64,000 nt of DNA, taken from contig NZ_BAAAPK010000001.1 of assembly GCF_039531105.1 (NCBI RefSeq), positions 1,550,001 to 1,614,000 on the forward strand, given 5' to 3'. Source of the stretch: Microbacterium lacus. GTDB taxonomy: Bacteria > Actinomycetota > Actinomycetes > Actinomycetales > Microbacteriaceae. How positions within the stretch are numbered: the first letter of the stretch is position 1; every line of letters begins with the position of its first letter. This document shows positions 23,722 through 31,312 of the stretch, one piece after another. The translations under genes and the position numbers were made by a program. The notes under the pieces were generated by a model. That model saw only the letters and a program-made list of their open reading frames with translations. It had not been told where the DNA came from and did no database searches.

Positions 23722-25665
23722 TCAGAACGCGCCCTGGATGCGGAACGACACCACGGTGCCCTTCGCGCGCTCGCTGCCCGCGGCCGGGACCTGCGACTCG
23801 ACCTTCGTGATCTCGTTGAGGACGGCATCCCACAGCGTCGCGTATTCGAAGTCGAAGCCGGCGTCCGTCAGGGTCTTCTTCGCCTCATCGCGGGTCATCC
23901 CGACGATGTTGGGCACGGGGAACAGGGGCGGACCGCTCGAGACCACGAGGGTGACGCTCTCGCCGGGACGCCAGTTTCCGCCGCCGTCGCGATCGGCGAG
24001 GCGGATGACGCTGCCTGCATCGAACGAGTCGCTGGGTTCCTCGACGGTGCCGGCGACCGTGAGGCCCTTGTCGCCGAGCGTGACGGTCGCCGAGTCCACA
24101 CTCATACCGCTCACGTCCGGCACCGGGCCGACCGAGACTGACAGCGTCGCCGTGTCGCCCTCGAGCACCGTGCATCCCTGCGTGCAGTCGACGGCGTCGC
24201 CGCCCGCCCGGGGCGCGACCGACACACCGATCACGCTGCCCTCGGCGGCATCCGTGAAGAATTCCTGGTCCGGTTCGGCCACCGTCAGGTTTATCGCCTG
24301 CAGGATGCCGCGCGCCTCGTTCGCGGCGACACCGGCGAGCGCCTGCACCGTCTGCGGCTGCGGCCCTTGCGAGACGAGCACCGACACCGATGCGTCCTTG
24401 TCGAGCCGAGAACCGGCCGGCGGGTCGGTGCCGACGACGAGTCCGGCCTCGATGTCGATGTCGTAGACGTCCTGCTGCACCGCCTGCAGTCCCCGCTCGG
24501 CGAGGATGGTCTGCGCCTCGGCGAAGCTGCGTCCGCTCACATTCGGTACACCGACCAGAGACCCGGGCCCGGAGCCGAACCACCAACCGGCCCCCGCGGC
24601 CAGACCGGCCAGCAGCAGAACCAGGGCGACGAGCCATGCGCCGCGCCGGGAGCGTCTGCGCGACGCGGTGCGCAGGCGCGTGGCGTTGTCGGCTTCCTCC
24701 ACCGCGCCCGTCGGGCCTGTCATGGCCGCGGGCAGCACCTGCGTGAGATCCCCCGAGTCGCCGGCCACCTCTTCGCGGATGATCCCGGCCGACAAGGTGC
24801 GCGCGACCTGCGGCGCGATGCCGAGTTCGCGTTCGATCTCGCGGAGCCGGTCGAGCATCACCGAGGCATCGGTGGGTCGTTCGTCGGGGCTCTTCTCGGT
24901 CGCCCACAGCACGAGCTCGTCGAGCTGCTCGGGGACGCCGGGGTTCTTCACGCTCGGCCGCGGCACGGAATCCGTCGCATGCTGAAAGGCGATCTGCATG
25001 GGCTGCTCGCCCTTGTAAGGCTGCTCGCCGACGAGCATCTCGTACAGCATGATGCCGAGCGAGTAGATGTCGCTGCGCGCGTCGGCCATGCCGCGCGTCA
25101 CGAGCTCCGGGGCGAGATAGGCGATCGTGCCGAGCAGCTGCGCTCCGCTCGCGGTGTTCGCCGTCGTGGCGCGGGCGAGACCGAAATCTCCGATCTTGAT
25201 CCGGCCGTCCTCCGCGAGGAGCACGTTCTCGGGCTTCACGTCGCGATGCACGATTCCCGCGCGGTGGGCGGCTGCGAGCCCGGAGAGGATCGCATCCATG
25301 ATCGTGACGGTCTGCGGGACGGTGAGCCGCCGCTGTTCGCGCAGCAGCTCGCGCAGCGTGATGCCCGGCAGGTACTCCATGACGAGGTAGGCCATGTCGC
25401 CGTCCTGGCCCTGGTCGAAGACGTTCACGACATGCGGGTCGGCCAGGCGCGCCGCGGCGCGGGCCTCTTGGATGAACCTGCTCTGGAAGACGGTGTCGTC
25501 GCTGAGGTGACCGTGCATCACCTTCAGAGCGATCCTCCGCTCGAGGCGGAGGTCCGTGGCCACGTAGACGGTCGCCATGCCCCCGCGCGCGATCCGCGCG
25601 CGCACCCGGTATCGGCCGTCGACAAGACGACCGATCAACGGGTCGGCCTGCTGACTCGTGCTCAC
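23722..25665 (-). CDS. PASTA-domain Ser/Thr protein kinase (PknB/PknL type)
   Basis: A 647-residue membrane kinase. The catalytic domain covers residues 15-290: GRYRVRARIARGGMATVYVA glycine loop, ALKVM lysine, HRDVKPENVLL catalytic loop, DFGLA, and an activation loop with several threonines. One transmembrane helix (WLVALVLLLAGLAAGAGWWFG) follows a basic stretch. Four extracellular PASTA repeats come after it, beginning VPNVSG, QTVQALAG, VPDVSGM and VPNIVGM; these bind muropeptides or lipid II in related kinases. It occupies the pknL position beside aroG and an Rv2175c homologue, though mycobacterial PknL lacks PASTA repeats. GTG 25665 is 6 nt from TAGACT, so probably leaderless. Confidence 0.93.
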   Translation of the reverse strand: MSTSQQADPLIGRLVDGRYRVRARIARGGMATVYVATDLRLERRIALKVMHGHLSDDTVFQSRFIQEARAAARLADPHVVNVFDQGQDGDMAYLVMEYLPGITLRELLREQRRLTVPQTVTIMDAILSGLAAAHRAGIVHRDVKPENVLLAEDGRIKIGDFGLARATTANTASGAQLLGTIAYLAPELVTRGMADARSDIYSLGIMLYEMLVGEQPYKGEQPMQIAFQHATDSVPRPSVKNPGVPEQLDELVLWATEKSPDERPTDASVMLDRLREIERELGIAPQVARTLSAGIIREEVAGDSGDLTQVLPAAMTGPTGAVEEADNATRLRTASRRRSRRGAWLVALVLLLAGLAAGAGWWFGSGPGSLVGVPNVSGRSFAEAQTILAERGLQAVQQDVYDIDIEAGLVVGTDPPAGSRLDKDASVSVLVSQGPQPQTVQALAGVAANEARGILQAINLTVAEPDQEFFTDAAEGSVIGVSVAPRAGGDAVDCTQGCTVLEGDTATLSVSVGPVPDVSGMSVDSATVTLGDKGLTVAGTVEEPSDSFDAGSVIRLADRDGGGNWRPGESVTLVVSSGPPLFPVPNIVGMTRDEAKKTLTDAGFDFEYATLWDAVLNEITKVESQVPAAGSERAKGTVVSFRIQGAF

Positions 25666-25671
25666 GATCCG

Positions 25672-25677
25672 AGTCTA
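25672..25677 (-). promoter_or_regulatory. -10 element for the PASTA kinase gene (leaderless)
   Basis: TAGACT on the minus strand, ending 6 nt before the GTG at 25665. The kinase therefore has its own promoter even though the LysM gene lies upstream on the same strand. Confidence 0.5.
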
Positions 25678-25747
25678 CGGACGGGTTCCTGCGAGCCCGC
25701 GGAGCGGCTCACCCCTGCAACCGCCCGGATTCCCGGGTCGGGAGCAC

Positions 25748-26962
25748 TCACCCGTGGGCGGCGAGCCACGCGTACGCGGGCTGTTCCCACTGCGCGTAGC
25801 GCTCGGGGTAGGCCGAGATCTGGACCGCCTGCGCGGCATCCGCGTACGACATGTCCTGCCAGCCGGGGATGTCCAGAAGCCCCCGGGTGGCGGTTCCGTT
25901 CGGATCCGCGGGGCCGCCGTAGAAGACGCGCACCGCGCGGGCGGGGTCACGCACCTGCTCGGGTGTGCCCCAACCGGAGCTCGGTCGCTGCTGGAAAAGA
26001 CCGAGCGAGTCGCGATCGCCCCAGTCCAGGTTGCGCAGCCACGATTCCTGCATGGCGGTTCCCAGCGCGATCGCGATTCCCCGATCCGGGATGCCGAGTT
26101 CCCTGCCGATCTGGATGATGAGAGCCGCGTTGCCGGCCTGCTCGGCGTCGAGTCCGCTCGATGCGGGCGCGGGCGCCGTCTGCGCGGCGAGCATCGGCGA
26201 GACCGAGACCGGGATGGAGAGTGTCTGCCCCGGGTAGATGATCGAGGAGGCGTCCAGCCCGTTCGCACTGAGGACGGCCTGCGTGGACATCCCGTGCTGG
26301 CGGGCGATCCCGCTGATCGTGTCGCCGGACACCACGACGTACGTTCCGGCCGTCTCCGGCGCAGCGGGAGCCGCGGGCGCCGCGGGCGCCGGCGGAGCAG
26401 CCGGTGACGTTGCGCCGGGGATGGCGATGCTCTGCCCGGGGTAGATCACGGACGACCAGTCCAGACCGTTCGCGGTGAGCACGCTCTGCACGGACAGTCC
26501 GTACCTCGCGGCGATCGCGCTGATGGTCTCGCCGGCGCTCACGACGTGCGCGGAGCCGGTCGGCGCGGAAGCGGCGGGCGCACCCTCGGTTACCGCGCCG
26601 ATCAGGCGCAGGGTCTGTCCGGGGTAGATGATCGACGACGCGGACAAGCCGTTGATCGCGAGGACGTCGGCGGTGCGCAGGCCGTTGCGCGCGGCGATCG
26701 CCGACACGGTGTCGCCCGGTTGGACCTCGTAGGTGTCCGGCGCGGTGGTCGTCACGCGGAGGGTCGCCGCGGAGGACAGGGTCGCACGGTCGAGCGCCGT
26801 GAGCGCACCGAGGTCGATCGGTGCGACGGAGCGCTCCGGCTGCTGCACGGCGTGCGCCGGGGCGGCTGTCATGAGGACCGCGAGCGATCCGGCGAGCGCG
26901 GGCAGGGCGTTCGCAGCGATCCGCCGCGGTGGCGCGGCCATATGGAAGGAGTCGGCTCTCAC
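25748..26962 (-). CDS. Secreted LysM protein with lysozyme-like C-terminal domain
   Basis: A 404-residue exported protein. A signal peptide (ALPALAGSLAVLMTAAPAHA) ends near residue 38. Three LysM repeats follow, each with the core GDT(V/I)S-IA and ending IYPGQ (about residues 77-120, 136-180 and 206-252), separated by Ala/Pro linkers. The C-terminal domain, from NAALIIQIGRELGIPDRG, contains AMQESWLRNLDWGDRDSLGLFQQRPSSGWG, a lysozyme-superfamily pattern common in secreted actinobacterial proteins; the Glu in MQES is the candidate catalytic acid. It probably binds and may cleave peptidoglycan. GTG 26962 has AGAGGGGGA upstream. It is next to a PASTA kinase, a cell-wall theme. Confidence 0.85.
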   Translation of the reverse strand: MRADSFHMAAPPRRIAANALPALAGSLAVLMTAAPAHAVQQPERSVAPIDLGALTALDRATLSSAATLRVTTTAPDTYEVQPGDTVSAIAARNGLRTADVLAINGLSASSIIYPGQTLRLIGAVTEGAPAASAPTGSAHVVSAGETISAIAARYGLSVQSVLTANGLDWSSVIYPGQSIAIPGATSPAAPPAPAAPAAPAAPETAGTYVVVSGDTISGIARQHGMSTQAVLSANGLDASSIIYPGQTLSIPVSVSPMLAAQTAPAPASSGLDAEQAGNAALIIQIGRELGIPDRGIAIALGTAMQESWLRNLDWGDRDSLGLFQQRPSSGWGTPEQVRDPARAVRVFYGGPADPNGTATRGLLDIPGWQDMSYADAAQAVQISAYPERYAQWEQPAYAWLAAHG

Positions 26963-27023
26963 GGGATCCCCCTCTGTCGACTGCGTGAAACGGTGTCACG
27001 GATGCTAACTGCTGTCAACCAAT

Positions 27024-27050
27024 GTGACTGGTGTGACTGAAGTGAACATC
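27024..27050. promoter_or_regulatory. Three 9-bp tandem GTGAC-type boxes (candidate MtrA site)
   Basis: GTGACTGGT, GTGACTGAA and GTGAACATC follow one another with no gap. The pattern GTGAC-N4-GTGAC-N4-GTGAA fits the direct-repeat layout reported for MtrA. It lies 62-88 bp upstream of the LysM start and 87-113 bp upstream of the Rv2175c-like start. Confidence 0.45.
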
Positions 27051-27136
27051 GGAACGATGTCCGGTCCGCGCGTGTGAACTCCGTCCGGGCGTTGCGAACT
27101 GGTGGGACACCTTCCGCCGTGCGCGATACTGGGACC

Positions 27137-27481
27137 GTGACTGACGCCACGCCTGTCGAAACCGAATGGCTGACCCTTGCCGATCTGACCGAGATCCTCG
27201 GCGAACCGCTCGGCCGGGTGCGCCGCCTCCTGGATGAGCAGCATCTGGTCGGTTCGCGACGTCACGGGGCTCTTCGCGTGCCGTCCGTCTTCCTGATGGA
27301 CGATGCGCCCATCGGATCCCTCCGCGGAACACTGTTCGTGCTCCACGATGCGGGCTTCTCAGACGACGAGGCCATCGACTGGCTGCTGGCGCCGGAGGAG
27401 TCCATCGGCGTGGCGCCGATCGAGGCGCTCCGTGCCGGCCGCAAGAGCGAAGTCCGCCGCGTCGCCCAGGCGCTCGGCTGA
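27137..27481 (+). CDS. Rv2175c-like DNA-binding protein
   Basis: A 114-residue protein starting at GTG 27137, 6 nt after GATACT. The N-terminal winged-helix part reads TEWLTLADLTEILGEPLGRVRRLLDE, then HGALRVPSVFLM; the C-terminal part (LHDAGFSDDEAIDWLLAPEESIG and AGRKSEVRRVAQALG) matches the Rv2175c C-terminal family. In Mycobacterium tuberculosis Rv2175c is a DNA-binding substrate of PknL, encoded next to it. Here the kinase gene lies one gene away on the other strand, so the pairing is kept. TDATPVETEW at the N-terminus includes threonines that could be the phosphorylation sites (inference). Confidence 0.85.
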   Translation: MTDATPVETEWLTLADLTEILGEPLGRVRRLLDEQHLVGSRRHGALRVPSVFLMDDAPIGSLRGTLFVLHDAGFSDDEAIDWLLAPEESIGVAPIEALRAGRKSEVRRVAQALG

Positions 27482-27510
27482 TCCGGCTCGGCTGAACCGG
27501 GCGGCGACCG

Positions 27511-28605
27511 TCAGGTCGTGCGGACGGTCGCGGCGCGGGCGAGGTCGCGCAGGCCTCCGACGGCCGCGTTGCCCAGGCGGGCGCCGGACAGCGATCGCTC
27601 ACCTTCGCGCGCGTAGTCGGCGATCAGGTGCTCGACGCGCTCCAGGGCTCCCGTCTCGATGATCGTCTGCTGCAGCGACGCGATCTGCTGCGCGTCCAGC
27701 GCGGGATCGCCGATGAGCTCGTCCATCACCCGACGGGCCGTCGAGCCCAGGCCTTCGCGCGCGTAGGCGATGAGCACGGTGCGCTTACCCTCGCGCAGAT
27801 CGTCGCCGGAGGGCTTGCCCGTCTCGGATTCGTCGCCGAACACGCCCAGCACGTCGTCGCGCAGCTGGAAGGCCATGCCGACCGGATGGCCGAAAGCAGC
27901 CAGGGCCGCCTGCTGGTCGGCATCCGCTCCCGCGAGCGCGGCGCCGATCGCAAGCGGCTGCTGGATGCTGTACCGGGCCGACTTGAGCGACGCCACACGC
28001 AAGGCGCGCGCCGCGTGCTCGTCGTCGGGCTCCGTGACGTAGGCGGATTCCTCGGCGATGTCGAGGAACTGGCCGATCGTGACCTCTCGCCGCATGATCG
28101 CGTATTCCCTGCGCGCCGCCGACGCGCGCGCGGGGGATGCTGCGGCCAGGCCTTCTTCGAGAAGATCATCGCTCCAGGCCACGAGCAGGTCGCCCAGCAG
28201 GATCGCTCCCGACCTGCCGAAGGCTCCGGCGTCGCCGACCCAGTGCCGCGAGCGGTGCGCGGCCTCGAGCGCCCGGTGGGCGGCAGGACGCCCGCGACGC
28301 GTGTCGGAGTTGTCGATCACGTCGTCGTGGACGAGGGCGGCGGCATGGAAGATCTCCAGGGAGGCGGCGACCGTGATGAGGTCATCCGGGAGCGCCGGGG
28401 AGGATCCTCCGGCCTCCTCCACAGCCCTCCACCCTGCGACGCAGAACCTGCCGCGCAGACGCTTCCCGCCCTCCAGAGCGGTCGCACCGGCCTCGACGAG
28501 GAGTACCGCCTCAGGCCCGAAATCGGCGGCGGCGGCGCGCTGCGCCGTCAGGAACATGTTCAGACGCTGAGAAACAGCTTCGACGGCATCCGGAGAGGGT
28601 GACAC
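27511..28605 (-). CDS. Polyprenyl (geranylgeranyl-type) diphosphate synthase
   Basis: A 364-residue trans-isoprenyl diphosphate synthase. The first Asp-rich motif is LVHDDVIDNSDTRRG and the second is LRDDVLGVFGDE, both needed for Mg-diphosphate binding. GKRLRGRFC near residue 52 binds isopentenyl diphosphate. It elongates allylic diphosphates in the cytoplasm, giving precursors for menaquinone, carotenoids or lipid carriers; chain length cannot be read with confidence. The position beside the Rv2175c and DUF3040 genes matches idsA2 (Rv2173). GTG 28605 is 6 nt downstream of TAGGCT on the minus strand. Confidence 0.92.
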   Translation of the reverse strand: MSPSPDAVEAVSQRLNMFLTAQRAAAADFGPEAVLLVEAGATALEGGKRLRGRFCVAGWRAVEEAGGSSPALPDDLITVAASLEIFHAAALVHDDVIDNSDTRRGRPAAHRALEAAHRSRHWVGDAGAFGRSGAILLGDLLVAWSDDLLEEGLAAASPARASAARREYAIMRREVTIGQFLDIAEESAYVTEPDDEHAARALRVASLKSARYSIQQPLAIGAALAGADADQQAALAAFGHPVGMAFQLRDDVLGVFGDESETGKPSGDDLREGKRTVLIAYAREGLGSTARRVMDELIGDPALDAQQIASLQQTIIETGALERVEHLIADYAREGERSLSGARLGNAAVGGLRDLARAATVRTT

Positions 28606-28611
28606 GGGCCT

Positions 28612-28640
28612 AGCCTAGTGATCGAGGGCGCGCGTAGAAT
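28612..28640. promoter_or_regulatory. Divergent promoters for prenyl synthase and DUF3040 genes
   Basis: Minus strand TAGGCT at 28617-28612, 6 nt before the GTG at 28605 (leaderless). Plus strand TAGAAT at 28635-28640, 30 nt before the DUF3040 ATG, which has an AGAGGGGG ribosome site. Confidence 0.5.
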
Positions 28641-28670
28641 CGTCGGGTCCGAGCAAGCAGAGGGGGATGC

Positions 28671-29039
28671 ATGCCACTCTCCGAACAGGAGCAGCGTCTG
28701 CTCGACGAGATGGAACGCCATCTCATGCGCAATGACGCCGATGTGGTCAGCGCGCCGACGGACGGTCGCACGCTGAGTTATCGCAACATCGTGTACGGCA
28801 CGATCCTCGTGCTCGTGGGTCTCGGCGCCCTCATCGTCGGCGTCTCCACTCAGCTCATCGTCGTGGGCGTCATCGGCTTCGTCGTGATGCTCGGCGGCGT
28901 GATCCTGGCGGTCACGCCGACGCGCGGGATCCCGCGCGGACCCGTCGACATCGCGCCGTCTGCCGCGAAGTCCCGGCCCGCATCTTCGTTCATGGATCGC
29001 ATGAACGATCGCTGGGACCGGCGGCGCGAGGGCCAGTAG
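28671..29039 (+). CDS. DUF3040 domain membrane protein
   Basis: A 122-residue protein with the DUF3040 opening MPLSEQEQRLLDEMERHLMRND, a soluble helix, followed by two close transmembrane helices (IVYGTILVLVGLGALIVGV and LIVVGVIGFVVMLGGVILAV) and a basic tail. It is the counterpart of Rv2169c, always found just upstream of mraZ in actinomycetes. Its function is unknown; a role at the division site is guessed from position only. AGAGGGGGATGC precedes the ATG. A strong terminator separates it from mraZ. Confidence 0.9.
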   Translation: MPLSEQEQRLLDEMERHLMRNDADVVSAPTDGRTLSYRNIVYGTILVLVGLGALIVGVSTQLIVVGVIGFVVMLGGVILAVTPTRGIPRGPVDIAPSAAKSRPASSFMDRMNDRWDRRREGQ

Positions 29040-29058
29040 CCGCGCGCGACGTCACACC

Positions 29059-29091
29059 AAAGCACCGACCTTCGGGTCGGTGCTTTTTTTT
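29059..29091 (+). terminator. Rho-independent terminator after the DUF3040 gene
   Basis: AGCACCGACC and GGTCGGTGCT form a 10-bp stem with a TTCG loop, followed by eight Ts (29084-29091). It is the only classical intrinsic terminator with a long U tract in this window. It insulates the mraZ promoter. Confidence 0.95.
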
Positions 29092-29148
29092 GCCCCACCA
29101 CGCGGGTGGAGAAGAGGCGGGGGAGGAGTGGGGGGCTTTGAGGTCACG

Positions 29149-29185
29149 AATGGGTGACAAAGTGGAGTGAAGTGGAGTAAAGTGG
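29149..29185 (+). promoter_or_regulatory. MraZ operator boxes
   Basis: AGTGG recurs at 29161, 29171 and 29181, exactly 10 bp apart, in the run AAAGTGGAGTGAAGTGGAGT. A fourth, weaker box (AATGGGTGAC) precedes them in the same phase. Direct G-rich repeats at one helical turn upstream of mraZ are the known binding mode of the MraZ ring protein. Confidence 0.85.
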
Positions 29186-29224
29186 CGAGCATCCCGCGGG
29201 GGTCGGACGAAGGGGGTGGTGGCG

Positions 29225-29656
29225 ATGCTTCTCGGCACGCACACTCCCAAGCTCGACGAAAAAGGTCGCGTGATCCTCCCGGCGAAATTCCGCGACGACC
29301 TGGGTGCGGGAATCGTCATCACGCGCGGCCAGGAACGGTGCCTCTACGTGTTCAGCGCGGACGAATTCGAGCGGATCCACGAGCGGATCCGTGAGACGCC
29401 GCTGTCGAACAAGCAGGCGCGCGACTTCCTGCGCATGTTCCTTTCCGGAGCGAGCGCGGAGAAGCCCGACGGGCAGAACCGCATCACGATCCCGCCGTCG
29501 CTTCGGGCCTACGCCGGGCTCGAGAAGGAGCTCGTCGTCACGGGCGTCGGGGCGCACGCCGAGATCTGGAACGCGGAGGCATGGAACGCCTACGCCGAAG
29601 GAAACGAAGAGAGCTACGCCGAACTCGAGCAGGAGGTGATTCCGGGACTTTTCTAG
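29225..29656 (+). CDS. mraZ: Transcriptional regulator MraZ
   Basis: A 143-residue AbrB-fold protein with two copies of the MraZ half: [25 protein letters not shown], and [22 protein letters not shown]. It forms a ring-shaped oligomer that binds the repeats in its own promoter and controls the dcw cluster. The ATG at 29225 is used; the GTG 9 nt upstream is less likely because GGGGGTGGTG would then be inside the gene. It is the first gene of the dcw cluster, 105 nt before rsmH. Confidence 0.95.
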   Translation: MLLGTHTPKLDEKGRVILPAKFRDDLGAGIVITRGQERCLYVFSADEFERIHERIRETPLSNKQARDFLRMFLSGASAEKPDGQNRITIPPSLRAYAGLEKELVVTGVGAHAEIWNAEAWNAYAEGNEESYAELEQEVIPGLF

Positions 29657-29761
29657 CCCCCCCGGCCCTGACTCCCAGCCGCTCACGCCCTGACGCACTT
29701 CCCCGGTGTCAGGTCAGAGCGGATGGGGATCAGGATCTGGGGTCGACGATCCCGAGACACC

Positions 29762-30715
29762 ATGAGCCTGCGCGACATCCACACCCCCGTCCTTCTCGAG
29801 CGCTGCATCGAGCTGCTCGCGCCCGCGCTCGAACGCGACGGCGCGGTCCTCGTGGACGCGACCCTCGGCATGGGGGGCCACTCCGAGGCATTGCTCGAGC
29901 GTTTCCCCGGCGTGCACCTGGTGGGATTGGACCGAGACCAGGACGCGCTGCGCATCGCCGGTGAGCGGCTGGAGCGGTTCGCGGACCGGATCACCCTCGT
30001 CCACACGGTCTACGACGGCATCGCCGCAGCTCTCGCCTCCGCCGGCTTCGACTCCGCGGACGGCATCCTGTTCGACCTCGGGGTGTCCTCGCTGCAGCTG
30101 GATGTCGCCGACCGCGGGTTCGCCTACTCCCAGGACGCTCCGCTGGACATGCGCATGGACCAGAGCAGCGGGCCGACGGCGGCCTACGTGCTCGCCACGT
30201 ACAGCGAAGGCGAACTGCGGCGGATCTTCGAACGGTACGGCGAGGAGAAGCTGGCTGGACGCTACGCGCGCGCGATCATCGCGGCGCGCCAGGTCGCGCC
30301 GATCGAGCGCTCCGGGCAATTGGTCGAGATCCTCGTGGCGGCCACGCCGTATGCCGCACAGCGCGCCGGTCACCCCGCGAAGCGCGTGTTCCAGGCTCTG
30401 CGCATCGAGGTGAACGGCGAGCTCGCCGTTCTCGAACGAGCGATTCCCGCCGCTCTGGGCACCCTTCCCATCGGCGGCCGCATCGTCGTGCTGGCTTATC
30501 AGTCTCTCGAGGACCGCCTCGTGAAGCGAGCGTTCGCCGAGGCCTCGGCATCCACGTCTCCCGCGGGACTTCCCGTGGAACTGCCCGAGCACGCGCCGCG
30601 CTTCCGCCTTCTCGTGAAAGGCGCCGAGCTGGCCACGGACGACGAACGTGCCAGCAATCCGCGGGCGACCCCGGTGCGTCTGCGCGCCGCCGAACGAGTG
30701 AGGGCTGACCGATGA
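29762..30715 (+). CDS. rsmH: 16S rRNA (cytosine(1402)-N4)-methyltransferase
   Basis: A 317-residue SAM-dependent methyltransferase that modifies the decoding centre of 16S rRNA. The start [19 protein letters not shown] is typical. The SAM motif is [19 protein letters not shown], with [11 protein letters not shown] next, and [13 protein letters not shown] plus [14 protein letters not shown] form the catalytic region. [12 protein letters not shown] and [15 protein letters not shown] are family-specific. The end overlaps the next gene by 4 nt (ATGA), so translation is coupled. The ATG at 29762 is chosen by alignment; it has only a weak ribosome site. Confidence 0.95.
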   Translation: MSLRDIHTPVLLERCIELLAPALERDGAVLVDATLGMGGHSEALLERFPGVHLVGLDRDQDALRIAGERLERFADRITLVHTVYDGIAAALASAGFDSADGILFDLGVSSLQLDVADRGFAYSQDAPLDMRMDQSSGPTAAYVLATYSEGELRRIFERYGEEKLAGRYARAIIAARQVAPIERSGQLVEILVAATPYAAQRAGHPAKRVFQALRIEVNGELAVLERAIPAALGTLPIGGRIVVLAYQSLEDRLVKRAFAEASASTSPAGLPVELPEHAPRFRLLVKGAELATDDERASNPRATPVRLRAAERVRADR

Positions 30716-31308
30716 GCGCTGTCGACCCGTTGCTCGACTTCGACCTGCTTCGCCCGACCGAGAGGGTGCCGTCATCGGGTCGGCGCCTTCGCGTGGTCGA
30801 GGAGCCGTCTCGCCGCCGCCGCCCGAAGCTCGTCTACGGGATCGTCGCCCTCGCCGGGGCTCTCGCGATCGGGACCGCGCAGATGGCGCTTTCGATCATG
30901 ACGACGCAGAGCTCCTACGAGCTCTCCGCGCTGACGCAGGAAGCACGCCAGCTCACGTGGCAGAAGCAGATCCTCGCCGACGACGTCGCGGGTCTGAGCT
31001 CTCCCCAGTACCTCGCCGCCAACGCGTCGGCGCTCGGCATGGTGATCGAGGAATCTCCGAGCTACCTCCGGTTGAGCGACGGCGCCCTGCTCGGTGCCGG
31101 GCAGGCGGCACTCGGAGCGTCTTCGGTCGACGCGATCGGACGCTCCACGGTTCCGAACGCACTCATCACCGACACGCCCCTCGTGACGGCGCCCGACGCG
31201 ACGATCGAGGGCGCCCCGGTCGAGACGGACGTGGTCGCCACGGACGGCGGAGTCGCGAACACTCCGCCGCCGCTCACCGACGGACTGCCCACCCCGAGCA
31301 CACACTGA
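30712..31308 (+). CDS. FtsL-like cell division protein
   Basis: A 198-residue bitopic membrane protein in the ftsL slot between rsmH and ftsI. A basic cytoplasmic tail (RRRRPK near residue 35) precedes one transmembrane helix ([21 protein letters not shown]). A short coiled coil follows ([24 protein letters not shown]), then a 90-residue low-complexity extracellular tail rich in Thr, Pro and Asp. FtsL and FtsB form the complex that activates FtsW-FtsI at the septum. Sequence similarity to FtsL is low, as usual; topology and position carry the call. The start overlaps rsmH. Confidence 0.8.
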   Translation: MSAVDPLLDFDLLRPTERVPSSGRRLRVVEEPSRRRRPKLVYGIVALAGALAIGTAQMALSIMTTQSSYELSALTQEARQLTWQKQILADDVAGLSSPQYLAANASALGMVIEESPSYLRLSDGALLGAGQAALGASSVDAIGRSTVPNALITDTPLVTAPDATIEGAPVETDVVATDGGVANTPPPLTDGLPTPSTH

Positions 31309-31312
31309 GTAC

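Noticed and set aside
29723..29761. Upstream start for rsmH
   Set aside because: [13 protein letters not shown] is absent from the family, whose proteins begin close to the DIHTPVLL block that follows ATG 29762.
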